DNA of 64,000 bases from Pseudomonas lini (GTDB taxonomy: Bacteria; Pseudomonadota; Gammaproteobacteria; Pseudomonadales; Pseudomonadaceae), in contig NZ_JAUSSR010000002.1 of NCBI RefSeq assembly GCF_030812475.1, forward strand, positions 124,001 to 188,000, in the 5' to 3' direction. Positions within the stretch are counted from its first letter, which is position 1; each line of letters opens with the position of its first letter. This document shows, piece by piece, positions 10,201-18,273 of the stretch. Under the pieces are notes generated by a model. It was not told the DNA's origin. It made no database searches and saw only the letters and a program-made list of their open reading frames with translations. The translations under genes were made by a program, and so were the position numbers.

Positions 10201-10341
10201 GCCGATGGTTATTCCTGCCGCAGCCAGGTCAAGCGCCAGGAAGGTGTGATGGTGCTCCATCCGCTGCAGGTGTTGTTGGCGCGGGTGAAAGAGGGATCAG
10301 TGGCGTCGCGCTTTGCTATCGAACCGGAACTCTCGCCTTGA
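7252..10341 (+). CDS. ydiJ: FAD/Fe-S D-2-hydroxyacid dehydrogenase, YdiJ type
   Basis: Large 1029-aa flavoprotein close in length to E. coli YdiJ, a D-2-hydroxyglutarate dehydrogenase. Order of domains: FAD-binding type-4 (about 40-280, with the PP-loop RGGGTGTNGQS), FAD-oxidase C-terminal region (about 290-540), then an iron-sulfur part with HCNGNGACYNFDPDDAMCPSWK, the ferredoxin-like CLACKSCAGQCPVKVNVPEF (near 665) and a CCG-type domain with ASGCCGMSGTYGHE (near 945). It probably oxidises D-2-hydroxyglutarate or a related D-2-hydroxyacid and passes electrons on through its clusters. The gene is divergent from a LysR regulator, and its 3' end overlaps the convergent MFS gene by 26 bp. Confidence 0.9.
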   Translation: MIARLLPPDTHKTAYDAFLDALQVAGFQGEIARNHGDRTVLATDNSIYQRLPQAAVFPRDEQDVAILSRLAAEPAHTAVVLTPRGGGTGTNGQSLTDGLVVDLSRHLNSILEINVQERWVRVQSGVVKDQLNAALKPYGLFFAPELSTSNRATIGGMINTDASGQGSCTYGKTRDHVLELSTVLLGGDRLTSSSVGTEHLATLTSRRDRVGNVYRCAVEIADTHAELIEATFPKLNRCLTGYDLAHLREADGRFNLNSVLCGSEGSLGFIVEAKLNVLPIPGYSILVNVRYAGFMDALRDAKALMAMKPLSIETVDSKVLMLAMQDIVWHGVAEYFPEDPDRPTLGINLIEFSGDDEEAVQQQVHEFVLHLQRDTSVVRLGHTLAIGADALKRVYAMRKRAVGLLGNVKGEARPQPFVEDTAVPPENLADFIQAFRALLDSHDLQYGMFGHVDAGVLHVRPILDMKNPVQAALIRPISDAVAALTQKHGGLLWGEHGKGLRSQYVPDYFGDLYPALQTLKAAFDPFNQLNPGKIATPDTVPGARLTRVDEVQLRGDSDRTIDERVWQSYDTAVHCNGNGACYNFDPDDAMCPSWKATRNRIHSPKGRASLIREWLRMQGEQGVDVLEASDRVRLSTGSQNVARRAVNSLAQKMGQQDFSHEVYDAMTGCLACKSCAGQCPVKVNVPEFRSRFLELYHSRYLRPLKDYLIGSLEYTVPYIARMPRLYNVVMSARPVRWMLERAAGMVDSPLLSLVDFAAVCRRWNVEVATPERLAALADEQRGKSVILVQDAFTRFFETPLLVDWVELISRLGYKVYLAPYAPNGKPLQVQGFLKAFEKAASFNGQSLLSLQQYRIPLVGLDPAMTLVYRQEYAKTLQAGKAPLVMLAQEWLIDALPEYETVKEEEPYHFLPHCTEKTNEPGSIGLWQNIFQRAGLTLQVQASGCCGMSGTYGHETRNAGTSDTIYGQSWKRLIHTFNQSGRVVADGYSCRSQVKRQEGVMVLHPLQVLLARVKEGSVASRFAIEPELSP

Positions 10342-11563
10342 TCACCCACAACCCCAGTAACGCCAGGACAGAAAAGCCTGCGCCCATCAGGAAGGTGCCC
10401 TGGAAGCCCACCGTGTCCCACAGCGCCCCGGCGATCACACTGGCCAGCAGCAAGGTCAATCCGGTCAACAGATTGAACATGCCGAATGCCGTCCCGCGCA
10501 GTTCAGGCGGGGCGCGGTCGGCGATCAAGGCGGCGAATATCCCCTGGGTAAACCCCATGTGCAGCCCCCATAGCACGACGCCGACGACCAGGCCGCCGAT
10601 CCCCGGCGCGAAGGCCAGCGTCAGATCGGCAGCGACCAGCAGCAACAGGCCGGCGCGGAGCACGACCACGCGGCTGACACGGTCGGACAAGACCCCAGCG
10701 GGATAGGCTGACAGTGAATAGGCCACCCCCATCAGCACCAGCACCGCTGGCGCCCACATCGGCTCAAGCCCGACGGCTTGACCGCGCAAGATCAGAAAGG
10801 CTTCGCTGAAGCGCGCCAGGGTGAACACCGAAGCGACACTCACCACCCACCAGTAGCCCGCACCCAGTCGGGCCAATTCCCGCCGGCTCAAAGGCGCACG
10901 CACCCGGCGCGTACCTTGCGGTTGCCCGGGTTCATGCACGAATACCAGCAGCACTACGACGGCAAGGAACGCCGGGATGACCGCCACCCAGAATACGGTC
11001 TGGTAGTGGTTCGCGGTCAGCCACATCAATCCGATTGCCAGCAAGGGGCCCAGGAATGCACCCACGGTATCCAGTGTCTGACGCAGGCCGAAAGCCGCCC
11101 CCCGTATGGCCGGCGGCGTGATGTCGGCAATCAGCGCGTCCCGTGGCGCGCCGCGGATTCCTTTGCCAATACGGTCGATAAAGCGGGCACCGGTCAACCA
11201 ATCCAGCGATGCCGCCAAAGGAAAGATCGGTTTGGACAGCGCCCCCAGCCCATAACCCAGCGCCGCGAGCAGTTTGCGCTTGCCCAAGCGATCGCTGAGT
11301 GCCCCGGAGAATACTTTCGTGATCGAGGCCGTAGCCTCGGCTATGCCCTCGATCAGTCCCACGGCCAGCACGGAAGTCCCCAGCACCGTCACCATATAGA
11401 GCGGCAACAGGGCGTGGATCATCTCCGATGAGATGTCCATCAACATAGAGACGAAGCCCAGCGCCCAGATTCCACCAGGCATGCTGCGCCAGCCGTTGCG
11501 GGTTGACGTCTCCTCGACCGGCGCGGTAACCGGCGTATCACCCGACGGGTCGGTAGTTTTCAT
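10316..11563 (-). CDS. MFS transporter
   Basis: Inner-membrane major-facilitator permease of about 415 aa with 12 hydrophobic segments. The loop 2-3 motif reads GALSDRLGKRKLL and the equivalent C-terminal one GVLSDRVSRVVVL. The sequence PRDALIADITPPAIRGAAFGLRQTLDTVGAFLGP is typical of a group of uncharacterised drug/metabolite exporters. The second of two adjacent ATGs (11563) is preferred because GAGG lies 6 nt upstream; a start at 11596 would add 11 residues. Substrate unknown. It converges on and overlaps the dehydrogenase gene by 26 bp. Confidence 0.88.
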   Translation of the reverse strand: MKTTDPSGDTPVTAPVEETSTRNGWRSMPGGIWALGFVSMLMDISSEMIHALLPLYMVTVLGTSVLAVGLIEGIAEATASITKVFSGALSDRLGKRKLLAALGYGLGALSKPIFPLAASLDWLTGARFIDRIGKGIRGAPRDALIADITPPAIRGAAFGLRQTLDTVGAFLGPLLAIGLMWLTANHYQTVFWVAVIPAFLAVVVLLVFVHEPGQPQGTRRVRAPLSRRELARLGAGYWWVVSVASVFTLARFSEAFLILRGQAVGLEPMWAPAVLVLMGVAYSLSAYPAGVLSDRVSRVVVLRAGLLLLVAADLTLAFAPGIGGLVVGVVLWGLHMGFTQGIFAALIADRAPPELRGTAFGMFNLLTGLTLLLASVIAGALWDTVGFQGTFLMGAGFSVLALLGLWVIKARVPVR

Positions 11564-11806
11564 CATGAGCCTCGTGAACCTGTCCGGCATCAGCATACAG
11601 CGTCACGCGCAGGTGTTTTAAAGCCCGGCTCGGTACGATCGCGTTGGCTGGCACTGCCGCCAGTCGATCGGGCTGAATTTTCGTGGAACTATCATCCGCA
11701 ATCCGCTTGTCGTGAGAGGTGAATATCTTTTCAAACTTTCGACTTTTGCAAACCTCCGAATTGAACGAGCCACCGGGCTCGTAACTGATAGTAGAGGTGA
11801 ATAGAA

Positions 11807-12238
11807 ATGGCTAGTACCGGAAAAGACAACCCCGGGAATTTTGCCAATGACCGGGACAAGGCCTCGCAAGCCGGCAAGAAAGGCGGAGAAGCCTCAGGCG
11901 GCAATTTTGCCAACGACCCACAACGCGCTTCAGAAGCAGGTCGCCAAGGTGGCCAGGCGTCGGGTGGCCAGCAGTCGAGCGATGCGAATCGTTCGATGGG
12001 TGGCGGACAAGGAACGGGGCGCACAGGCAATATGACCGAAGACCAGGAAAAAACCCCTGGAGCAGGCCAGAAAGGTGGCCAGGGTTCGGGCGGACGCCAG
12101 TCCCGCGACGCTGATCAGTCGACCGGCGGTGGGCAAGGCAGTGGTCGCGGCGGTAACTTTGCCGACGACATGGAAAAAACCTCGGGGGCTGACCGTAAAG
12201 GAGGTGACCAAGGCCCTGGCGGCGGACGCAAGTCCTGA
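11807..12238 (+). CDS. KGG-repeat stress-induced protein
   Basis: Small hydrophilic 143-aa protein built from glycine-rich repeats of the KGG (con-10/YciG) type: GNFANDRDKASQAGKKGGEASGGNFANDPQRASEAGRQGGQASGG, then two more diverged units ending AGQKGGQGSGG and ADRKGGDQGPGG. It has no hydrophobic core and is likely disordered. Family members are induced in stationary phase, desiccation or general stress; the molecular role is unknown. It is monocistronic, with GTAGAGGTG upstream as ribosome site and a strong terminator 15 bp after the stop. Confidence 0.85.
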   Translation: MASTGKDNPGNFANDRDKASQAGKKGGEASGGNFANDPQRASEAGRQGGQASGGQQSSDANRSMGGGQGTGRTGNMTEDQEKTPGAGQKGGQGSGGRQSRDADQSTGGGQGSGRGGNFADDMEKTSGADRKGGDQGPGGGRKS

Positions 12239-12538
12239 TGCCGTGTAAGCCACATCAAGCCCCGACTGTTTTCGGGGCTTGATGCTTTCGGCGATCCCAA
12301 CCTGTGATGATCAGGACGGGCGACCCATTCGGGAATGCCTGAACGTTGTCCGGCAAAAGGCGAACAGGTCGACTGTTTCTTTGGGAATCATTGGCACTGA
12401 GCAGAGTCCACCGACAACTACCGCACCGGACAGGTGTCATGCCTATGCTCGCCATCTTCTCCAGCTACGCGTCTAAACCTTTCCGGCCACTGCCAGACTT
12501 TTATTTGCGCATGCGTTGGCCACTGGTCAGTGGGCAGT
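12239..12538. other. 300-bp gap before cioA
   Basis: Holds the terminator of the KGG-repeat gene (12253-12284) and about 250 bp of leader before the oxidase genes. No Anr-type palindrome and no convincing small gene was seen. The frame of cioA stays open upstream to an ATG at 12434, but that part does not look like the family. Confidence 0.5.
12253..12284 (+). terminator. Intrinsic terminator of the KGG-repeat gene
   Basis: A perfect 13-bp stem (CATCAAGCCCCGA / TCGGGGCTTGATG) with a 6-nt loop CTGTTT is followed by CTTTC. The T-run is short but the stem is very stable, and it sits 15 bp after the stop. Confidence 0.85.
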
Positions 12539-13915
12539 TTGGACGCCGTTGACTCGGCACTGATGGCGGCGCGTGCTCAGTTCGCGATCACCATCAGCTT
12601 TCACATCGTACTGGCCGCACTTACCATCGGGCTGGCCAACTTTCTGATGGCGCTCGAAGCGCTTTGGCTGTGGCGAGGGCGGCAGATCTTCCTGGACGTT
12701 TATCGTTACTGGCTGAAAGTATTTGCCCTTACCGTGGCGGTGGGCACCGCGTCGGGCCTGATCCTGGAGTATCAGTTCGGACTCAACTGGTCGCGACTGT
12801 CGACCCAGGCGGGTGACATCCTTGGCCCCTTGATGTTTTACGAAGTGCTGGCCGCGTTTTTTCTGGAAGCGGGCTTTCTTGGCATCATGCTCTTCGGATT
12901 GAAGAAGGTCGGCCCCCGGATTCATTTCTTCGCCACCTGCGCGGTGGCCGCCGGATCGCTGATCAGTGCGTTCTGGATCCTGTCGGCCAATTCCTGGATG
13001 CAGACGCCTGCCGGCTACACCATTGGCATCGATGGACGCTTTCTGGCCGAAGACTGGTGGGCGATTATTTTTAATCCATCGTTCCCTTACCGGCTGGTGC
13101 ACATGACGTTGGCCACGTTCCTTGGCACCGCCACGCTGGTGGCCGGGGTCAGTGCCTGGCAATTGTTAAAGGAACCCCGCAACCCTCGGGCACGGCTGCA
13201 ATACTCCATGGCACTGTGGGCGCTGGTCGTGCTCGCACCCTTGCAAATAGTGGCGGGTCACCTGCATGGCCGGCACAGCCTCGAGGTTCAGCCACAGAAA
13301 ATCGCCGCCGTCGAGGCGTCCTGGACGCGTCCGGCCGAGGGGGAGGGAGAACCACTGCGCTTGTTCGCCATCCCGGACATGGTTGAGCGGCGCAACCATT
13401 GGGAGGTGGCGATTCCACGCCTGGGTTCGCTGTACCTGCGCCATGACTTGAGTGGCACCATCGCCGCGCTGGATGAATTCCCGCCACAGGACATCCCACC
13501 GGTGCCAGTGGTGTTTTTTGCGTTTCGCGTCATGGTCGGCCTGGGCTTGTTGATGCTGGGGCAGGGCATCGCCGGTCTGGTCGTGCGCTGGCGACAACGC
13601 TTGACCGCCGCGCGCTGGCTGCTTCGATGGAGTGTGCTGATGGCCCCGGCCGGATTGCTGGCGATGCTCAGCGGCTGGATGGTGACCGAGGTGGGCCGCC
13701 AGCCCTTCACCGTCTATGGCTTGCTGCGCACGGCTGACAGCCTGTCGTCGGTGTCCCGGCAGCAGGTGGTCGGGTCGACTTGGGTGATCCTGGGGTTTTA
13801 CCTGGTGATATTCGGCGTCGGCCTGTGGGTGCTCCTGCGAATACTGCGTGATCCTCCGCACAAAGACGAGCCTGGGCCCCAGCCGACGTTGGCTGACGAG
13901 ACCGGTGATTCCTGA
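12539..13915 (+). CDS. cioA: bd-type quinol oxidase subunit I (CioA/CydA)
   Basis: Inner-membrane subunit I of a cytochrome bd-type terminal oxidase that reduces oxygen with ubiquinol. Recognisable parts are the N-terminal ARAQFAITISFHIVLAALTIG segment with the haem-ligand His, the VHMTLATFLG helix, GHLHGRHSLEVQPQKIAA, and the C-terminal GRQPFTVYGLLRTADS motif. The Q-loop is short, as in cyanide-insensitive (Cio) oxidases. Start is uncertain: TTG at 12539 gives MDAVDSALMAARAQF, GTG at 12530 and ATG at 12563 are alternatives, and none has a strong ribosome site. cioB follows after 9 bp. Confidence 0.9.
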   Translation: MDAVDSALMAARAQFAITISFHIVLAALTIGLANFLMALEALWLWRGRQIFLDVYRYWLKVFALTVAVGTASGLILEYQFGLNWSRLSTQAGDILGPLMFYEVLAAFFLEAGFLGIMLFGLKKVGPRIHFFATCAVAAGSLISAFWILSANSWMQTPAGYTIGIDGRFLAEDWWAIIFNPSFPYRLVHMTLATFLGTATLVAGVSAWQLLKEPRNPRARLQYSMALWALVVLAPLQIVAGHLHGRHSLEVQPQKIAAVEASWTRPAEGEGEPLRLFAIPDMVERRNHWEVAIPRLGSLYLRHDLSGTIAALDEFPPQDIPPVPVVFFAFRVMVGLGLLMLGQGIAGLVVRWRQRLTAARWLLRWSVLMAPAGLLAMLSGWMVTEVGRQPFTVYGLLRTADSLSSVSRQQVVGSTWVILGFYLVIFGVGLWVLLRILRDPPHKDEPGPQPTLADETGDS

Positions 13916-13924
13916 GGGCACGCC

Positions 13925-14926
13925 ATGTTGGATAATGACATCTTGACCCTGCTTTGCGCCGCGGCCCTCGGGTTCTCGGTATTGAACTACGTCTTGCTGG
14001 ACGGCACCGATCTTGGCGTTGGCGTCCTGCTGGGCCTTACCCGTTGTGGCCAGCAGAGACGCGCCATGGCGGTGACCATCTTGCCGATCTGGGATGCCAA
14101 TGAAACCTGGCTCGTACTGGGTGGCGGCGGCCTGTTGGCACTGTTTCCGCTGGCCTACGCCATCCTGCTGCCGGCGCTTTACCTGCCGTTTATCCTGATG
14201 TTCCTGGCGTTGATTCTTCGCGCGGTAGCGTTGGAGTTTCGTGACTACGCGGGCAGCAACAGGCTCAAGCGTGGTGTCGATGGCTTGCACTCGGTCGGTT
14301 CACTGCTCACTGGGGGGACGCAGGGGATGGTGTTGGGTACGCTGGTTCAGGGCGTACCCAACCAGGACGGCCAGTACAGTGGCGACGGCTGGGAGTGGTT
14401 GGCCATGTTCCCGCTCTACTGTGGCGCTGTACTCGTGGTGGGCTACACGTGGCTGGGCGCCTGCTGGCTTTACTGGCGTACTGAAGAACAACTGCAGCAA
14501 CGATCGGCCAGGCAGGCGAAGGTGCTGGCCAGCATCACCGCAGTGCTGTTGACGGTTCTGGTGGCCTGGACAGCGACATTGGACACTCGATACCTGCATC
14601 GCCTGTCAGACCCTCTCGTCTGGCTGCCTGCCGCCGTTGTTCTGGTGGCACTGCTAATCTGCTTCATCCTCGGCTTTCGCAGCCACCGACACTCTCTGCC
14701 ACTGTTCGCGGCCCTGGGCATCTTCGTGTTGGCGTTCGCCTTGATGATCGCTGCCCTGTATCCGCTGATCGTTCCACCGAACCTGACATTGCAGGCTGCC
14801 GCTTCCAGTCCCACCAGCCAGCTGTTCATGCTGATCGGTTTCGCCGTGCTGATACCGGTGACGCTCCTGTACAACACTTACGGTTTCAGGGTTTTCAGCG
14901 GCAAGGTCCACGCCACTGGCGATTGA
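13925..14926 (+). CDS. cioB: bd-type quinol oxidase subunit II (CioB/CydB)
   Basis: Partner subunit of the oxidase encoded just upstream; 333 aa with about eight to nine transmembrane helices. The family signature LLDGTDLGVGVLLGL near the N-terminus and WDANETWLVLGGGGLLALFPLAYA (about 56-79) are clear. It is needed for assembly of the haem centres held by subunit I. It begins 9 bp after cioA, so the two are co-transcribed. No small CydX-like gene is evident after it. Confidence 0.95.
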   Translation: MLDNDILTLLCAAALGFSVLNYVLLDGTDLGVGVLLGLTRCGQQRRAMAVTILPIWDANETWLVLGGGGLLALFPLAYAILLPALYLPFILMFLALILRAVALEFRDYAGSNRLKRGVDGLHSVGSLLTGGTQGMVLGTLVQGVPNQDGQYSGDGWEWLAMFPLYCGAVLVVGYTWLGACWLYWRTEEQLQQRSARQAKVLASITAVLLTVLVAWTATLDTRYLHRLSDPLVWLPAAVVLVALLICFILGFRSHRHSLPLFAALGIFVLAFALMIAALYPLIVPPNLTLQAAASSPTSQLFMLIGFAVLIPVTLLYNTYGFRVFSGKVHATGD

Positions 14927-14942
14927 CTGTCTGATGGACCGA

Positions 14943-15869
14943 TCAGTAGCCCATGGTGCGCTCGATGCGGCCGATCATCGTTTCGCCCTGCTGGTGGCGA
15001 CGGATATTGGCCAGCAAGACCTCGAAGGCGGTTTCGGGCTGGGTCATGGCGCCGATGTGAGGTGTCAACCAGATGCCCGGGTGTAGCCAGAAGCGATGGT
15101 CGGCAGCAGGCGGTTCGTCGTTCAAGACGTCGAGCACGGCATGCTCCAGATGGCCGCTGTCCAGCGCCTGGAGCAAGTCGGCTTCGACCAGGTGGGCACC
15201 TCGGCCAAGATTGATCAGCTTTGCGCCTCGGGGCAGGGCGGCGAGGGTCGAAGCGTTGAGAATTCCACGGGTGTCCCGGGTCAGTGGCAACAGGCAGAGC
15301 AGGATGTCGCATTGACCGAGGAACTGCGGCAACTGTTCAGTGCCGGCGAAGCACTCGACCGCATCGATCTGCTTTGCCGAGCGGGCCCAGCCCTTGAGGC
15401 TGAAACCGAAGGTGCGCAAACGATCCAGGACTGCCATCCCCAGATTGCCCAGGCCCATGACGCCCACCCGCTGCTGGTGCGCCGCGACCCAGGGCTGGAC
15501 ATTCCACTGTTGTTGACGTTGTTGAGCCAGGTACCCGGGCATTTTTCGATGCAGGGCAAGGACCGCGAAGCAGGCGTACTCGACAATCGCCTGGGCGATG
15601 CCGGGGTCGAGCATGCGCACCACCTCGACGCGAGGCGGCAGGCAGCTCAGATCGAACTGATCGACACCCGCAGAAGTGGCAAATATCGCTTGCAGATTGG
15701 GCAACAGCAGGTGGACGTCGGGTGGCGGCTGCCACGTCGCCAGGTAGCGGATTTCTTCGGGATTGCCGATGTCCGGCCAAAGCCGCACGTCAATGTCCGG
15801 AGCATGGCACTGGAACAGGCTTTTCCAGGCCTGGCCGCGATCGTTATCGACTTTGAACAGCAGGGTCAT
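14943..15869 (-). CDS. ghrA: Glyoxylate/hydroxypyruvate reductase A
   Basis: D-isomer-specific 2-hydroxyacid dehydrogenase of 308 aa that would reduce glyoxylate and hydroxypyruvate with NADPH. The length and course match GhrA (about 312 aa). The Rossmann motif VGVMGLGNLGMAVLDRL is near 140, catalytic-region segments are INLGRGAHLVEADLLQALDSGHLEHAVLDV and the catalytic His is in LTPHIGA. The ATG at 15869 is preceded by GCGAGGCC; the frame is open further upstream but unlike the family. It converges with cioAB and lies just downstream of the tartrate dehydrogenase gene on the same strand (108 bp). Confidence 0.88.
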   Translation of the reverse strand: MTLLFKVDNDRGQAWKSLFQCHAPDIDVRLWPDIGNPEEIRYLATWQPPPDVHLLLPNLQAIFATSAGVDQFDLSCLPPRVEVVRMLDPGIAQAIVEYACFAVLALHRKMPGYLAQQRQQQWNVQPWVAAHQQRVGVMGLGNLGMAVLDRLRTFGFSLKGWARSAKQIDAVECFAGTEQLPQFLGQCDILLCLLPLTRDTRGILNASTLAALPRGAKLINLGRGAHLVEADLLQALDSGHLEHAVLDVLNDEPPAADHRFWLHPGIWLTPHIGAMTQPETAFEVLLANIRRHQQGETMIGRIERTMGY

Positions 15870-15977
15870 AAGGCCTCGCAAGCAACGGGATCGGTCAGTC
15901 CGAGCATGACCTGTAGCCGCGCAATAATCTCCCGTATGCGTTGGCCGAAACGGGAGAATGCGCGGCAATGCAGGGCG

Positions 15978-17057
15978 TCAGCAGATGGCTGCGATGGCCT
16001 TGCCCAGGGCTTCGGTATTGCCGGTGCCGCCGATGTCGGCGGTCAGTGGCGCGGCCTCGGGGCCCATGGCCAACACGGTTTCGATCGCGGTGAGAACGGC
16101 TGCGCCCGCTTCGACATGGCCAAGGTGTTCAAGCATCATGGCGCCGCACCAGATCTGCCCGATGGGGTTGGCGATGCCTTTGCCGGCGATGTCGGGGGCC
16201 GAACCGTGAACCGGTTCGAACAGACTCGGAAAGTTGCGCTCCGGGTTGATGTTGGCCGACGGTGCAATGCCAATAGTGCCGGTGCAGGCGGGGCCGAGGT
16301 CGGACAGTATGTCGCCGAACAGGTTGCTCGCCACCACTACGTCGAACCAGTCCGGGTGCAGGACGAAGTTGGCGGTGAGGATGTCGATGTGGAACTTGTC
16401 GACCTTGACGTCAGGGAAACGCTTGCCCATTTCGACGACGCGTTCGTCCCAGTACGGCATGGTGATTGCGATGCCGTTGGATTTGGTCGCGGAGGTCAGG
16501 TGTTTTCTCGGCCGGTTTTGCGCCAGTTCGTAGGCGAATTTGAGGATGCGGTCGACGCCGATGCGGGTCATCACGGTCTCCTGCAGCACGATCTCACGCT
16601 CGGTGCCCGGGAACATCTTGCCGCCGACGCTCGAGTACTCACCTTCGGTGTTTTCCCTGACGACATAGAAGTCAATGTCTCCAGGATTGCGATTGGCCAA
16701 CGGCGATTTCACCCCGGGCATCAAGCGGCAGGGGCGCAAGTTGACGTATTGGTCGAACTCACGTCGGAACTGCAAAAGCGAATCCCACAGCGAGATGTGA
16801 TCCGGCACCACGTCTGGCCAGCCCACCGCGCCGAAGTAGATGGCATCGTAGCCCTTGAGGATGTCGAACCAATCGTCGGGCATCATCTTGCCGTGCTCGA
16901 TGTAATAGTCGGCGCTGGCAAAATCGAACCAGTCCCAGTGCAGTTCCAGGTTGTGGGTTTTGGCGATGGCGTCCATGACGCGCACGCCTTCGGGCATGAC
17001 TTCCTTGCCGATGCCGTCACCGGGTATCACCGCGATCTTGTGGCTGCGCTTGCTCAT
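15978..17057 (-). CDS. ttuC: Tartrate dehydrogenase / D-malate dehydrogenase
   Basis: NAD- and Mn-dependent beta-decarboxylating dehydrogenase of the isocitrate/isopropylmalate family, 359 aa. Family marks are IAVIPGDGIGKEVMPEGVRV, the substrate-binding VRENTEGEYS, the YWDERV and DILTANFVLHPDWFDVVVASNLFGDILSD metal-site region, and HGSAPDIAGKGIANP. These fit TtuC/DmlA, which oxidises tartrate or D-malate. A divergent LysR gene of the DmlR type starts 108 bp away, with an inverted repeat between, supporting a substrate-induced catabolic gene. D-malate versus tartrate preference cannot be decided here. Confidence 0.9.
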   Translation of the reverse strand: MSKRSHKIAVIPGDGIGKEVMPEGVRVMDAIAKTHNLELHWDWFDFASADYYIEHGKMMPDDWFDILKGYDAIYFGAVGWPDVVPDHISLWDSLLQFRREFDQYVNLRPCRLMPGVKSPLANRNPGDIDFYVVRENTEGEYSSVGGKMFPGTEREIVLQETVMTRIGVDRILKFAYELAQNRPRKHLTSATKSNGIAITMPYWDERVVEMGKRFPDVKVDKFHIDILTANFVLHPDWFDVVVASNLFGDILSDLGPACTGTIGIAPSANINPERNFPSLFEPVHGSAPDIAGKGIANPIGQIWCGAMMLEHLGHVEAGAAVLTAIETVLAMGPEAAPLTADIGGTGNTEALGKAIAAIC

Positions 17058-17115
17058 GGTCTGGCTCCAGGGGATTGATGGATAACGCCACAGAGTGTAT
17101 GCAGTGCTGATGGAT

Positions 17116-17147
17116 TAATAATTAGCCTTGCAGGAAAGCCATTATTA
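17116..17147. promoter_or_regulatory. Inverted repeat between ttuC and its LysR gene
   Basis: TAATAAT (17116-17122) and ATTATTA (17141-17147) are perfect 7-bp arms 18 bp apart in the 108-bp divergent gap. The AT-rich dyad is a plausible binding site for the adjacent LysR regulator, but it overlaps likely promoter sequence, so chance is possible. Confidence 0.4.
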
Positions 17148-17165
17148 GATTTGAGGAAAGAGTGC

Positions 17166-18077
17166 GTGAGCGTGATCGACGATTTGAGCTTCTTTCAACA
17201 GGTGGCCACGCGCGGGAGCCTGACCGAGGTAGCACGCCAGCTGGGCTTGTCACTCCCCGCGGTGAGCAAGCGCCTCAGTCAGCTTGAGAAGCGTCTGGGG
17301 GTTCAGTTACTGCAGCGCACCACACGGCGCTTGTCGCTCACTCCTGAAGGGACACTTTACCTGGAGGGAGGACGGCCGATCCTGCGCCAGCTCGAAGAAC
17401 TGGAGAGTGCACTGACCCGTCAACAACCGACACTGCAGGGGCGGCTGCGAATCAATGGCACCCTGGGGTTCGGCAGGCGCCACCTGGCGCCCGTCGTATC
17501 GAGTTTCGCGCGCCTGCATCCGGCACTGGAAATATCCCTTGAACTGACCAGCCTACCGTTGAGCTTGCTGGACGATCAGTTCGACATCGGCGTATGCATG
17601 GGCGCACCACCCGACTCGCGCTTGATCGGCATCCGTTTGCTGGAGAATCCGCGAATTCTTTGCGCATCGCCCAAGTACCTCGAACACGCTGCGCCGCTGC
17701 AGCAGGTAACTGACCTGGCGCGGCATAACTGTATCGTGCTGCGCCAGTTCGGCAGCGACTACGCCATCTGGCGCTTCCACAAGGACGGCGAAGACTTCTC
17801 GCACAAGGTCAGCGGCACCCTGTCGAGCAACGACGGTGAAGTGGCAATGAGCCTGGCACTTGACGGTCATGGCTTGATTTTGCGGTCACGCTGGGATGTC
17901 CAGGAACACCTGGAGAGCGGTCGCTTGTTGGCAGTATTGCAGGACTACCAGGCGCCCCCGGGCGATATTTATGCGGTGTATCAACATCGGCGACACATAC
18001 CTCAGCGCATATCCGTGTTCAGCCATTACCTGGTCCAGGAGTTGGCCAGGCGCCTGCCTTTCGCGGTCTGTCATTAA
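17166..18077 (+). CDS. LysR regulator, DmlR-like
   Basis: LysR-type activator of 303 aa. The winged helix (about 4-62) contains GSLTEVARQLGLSLPAVSKRLSQLEKRLGVQLLQRTTRRLSLTPEG, typical of the DmlR/DsdC-like branch that has S-A-VSKRL. The effector domain follows from about residue 88. GTG at 17166 is chosen because GAGGAAAG lies 6-8 nt upstream; a TTG start at 17151 would overlap that site. Divergence from the tartrate/D-malate dehydrogenase gene makes it the likely regulator of that gene. Confidence 0.88.
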   Translation: MSVIDDLSFFQQVATRGSLTEVARQLGLSLPAVSKRLSQLEKRLGVQLLQRTTRRLSLTPEGTLYLEGGRPILRQLEELESALTRQQPTLQGRLRINGTLGFGRRHLAPVVSSFARLHPALEISLELTSLPLSLLDDQFDIGVCMGAPPDSRLIGIRLLENPRILCASPKYLEHAAPLQQVTDLARHNCIVLRQFGSDYAIWRFHKDGEDFSHKVSGTLSSNDGEVAMSLALDGHGLILRSRWDVQEHLESGRLLAVLQDYQAPPGDIYAVYQHRRHIPQRISVFSHYLVQELARRLPFAVCH

Positions 18078-18273
18078 TGGCGCCTGGGTGCATAACCTGA
18101 AGTCATGCATGACCCAACTAATCGTGCATTGTCGAAGGTGTCGGACGTCTTGTAACGTCCAACCATTCGCTCAGAAAAAAAACAAAAACAGACCAGAGCA
18201 ATTCAGCGGTTACAAGGTGTTCTGTCGAGGTTTTTGAATCTGCCGAATTAAATCTACCTCCAGGATGATGGCC

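Noticed and set aside
15096..17078. A 660-codon plus-strand open frame across ghrA and ttuC
   Set aside because: It spans two complete opposite-strand enzymes with family motifs; the long frame is a by-product of codon bias.
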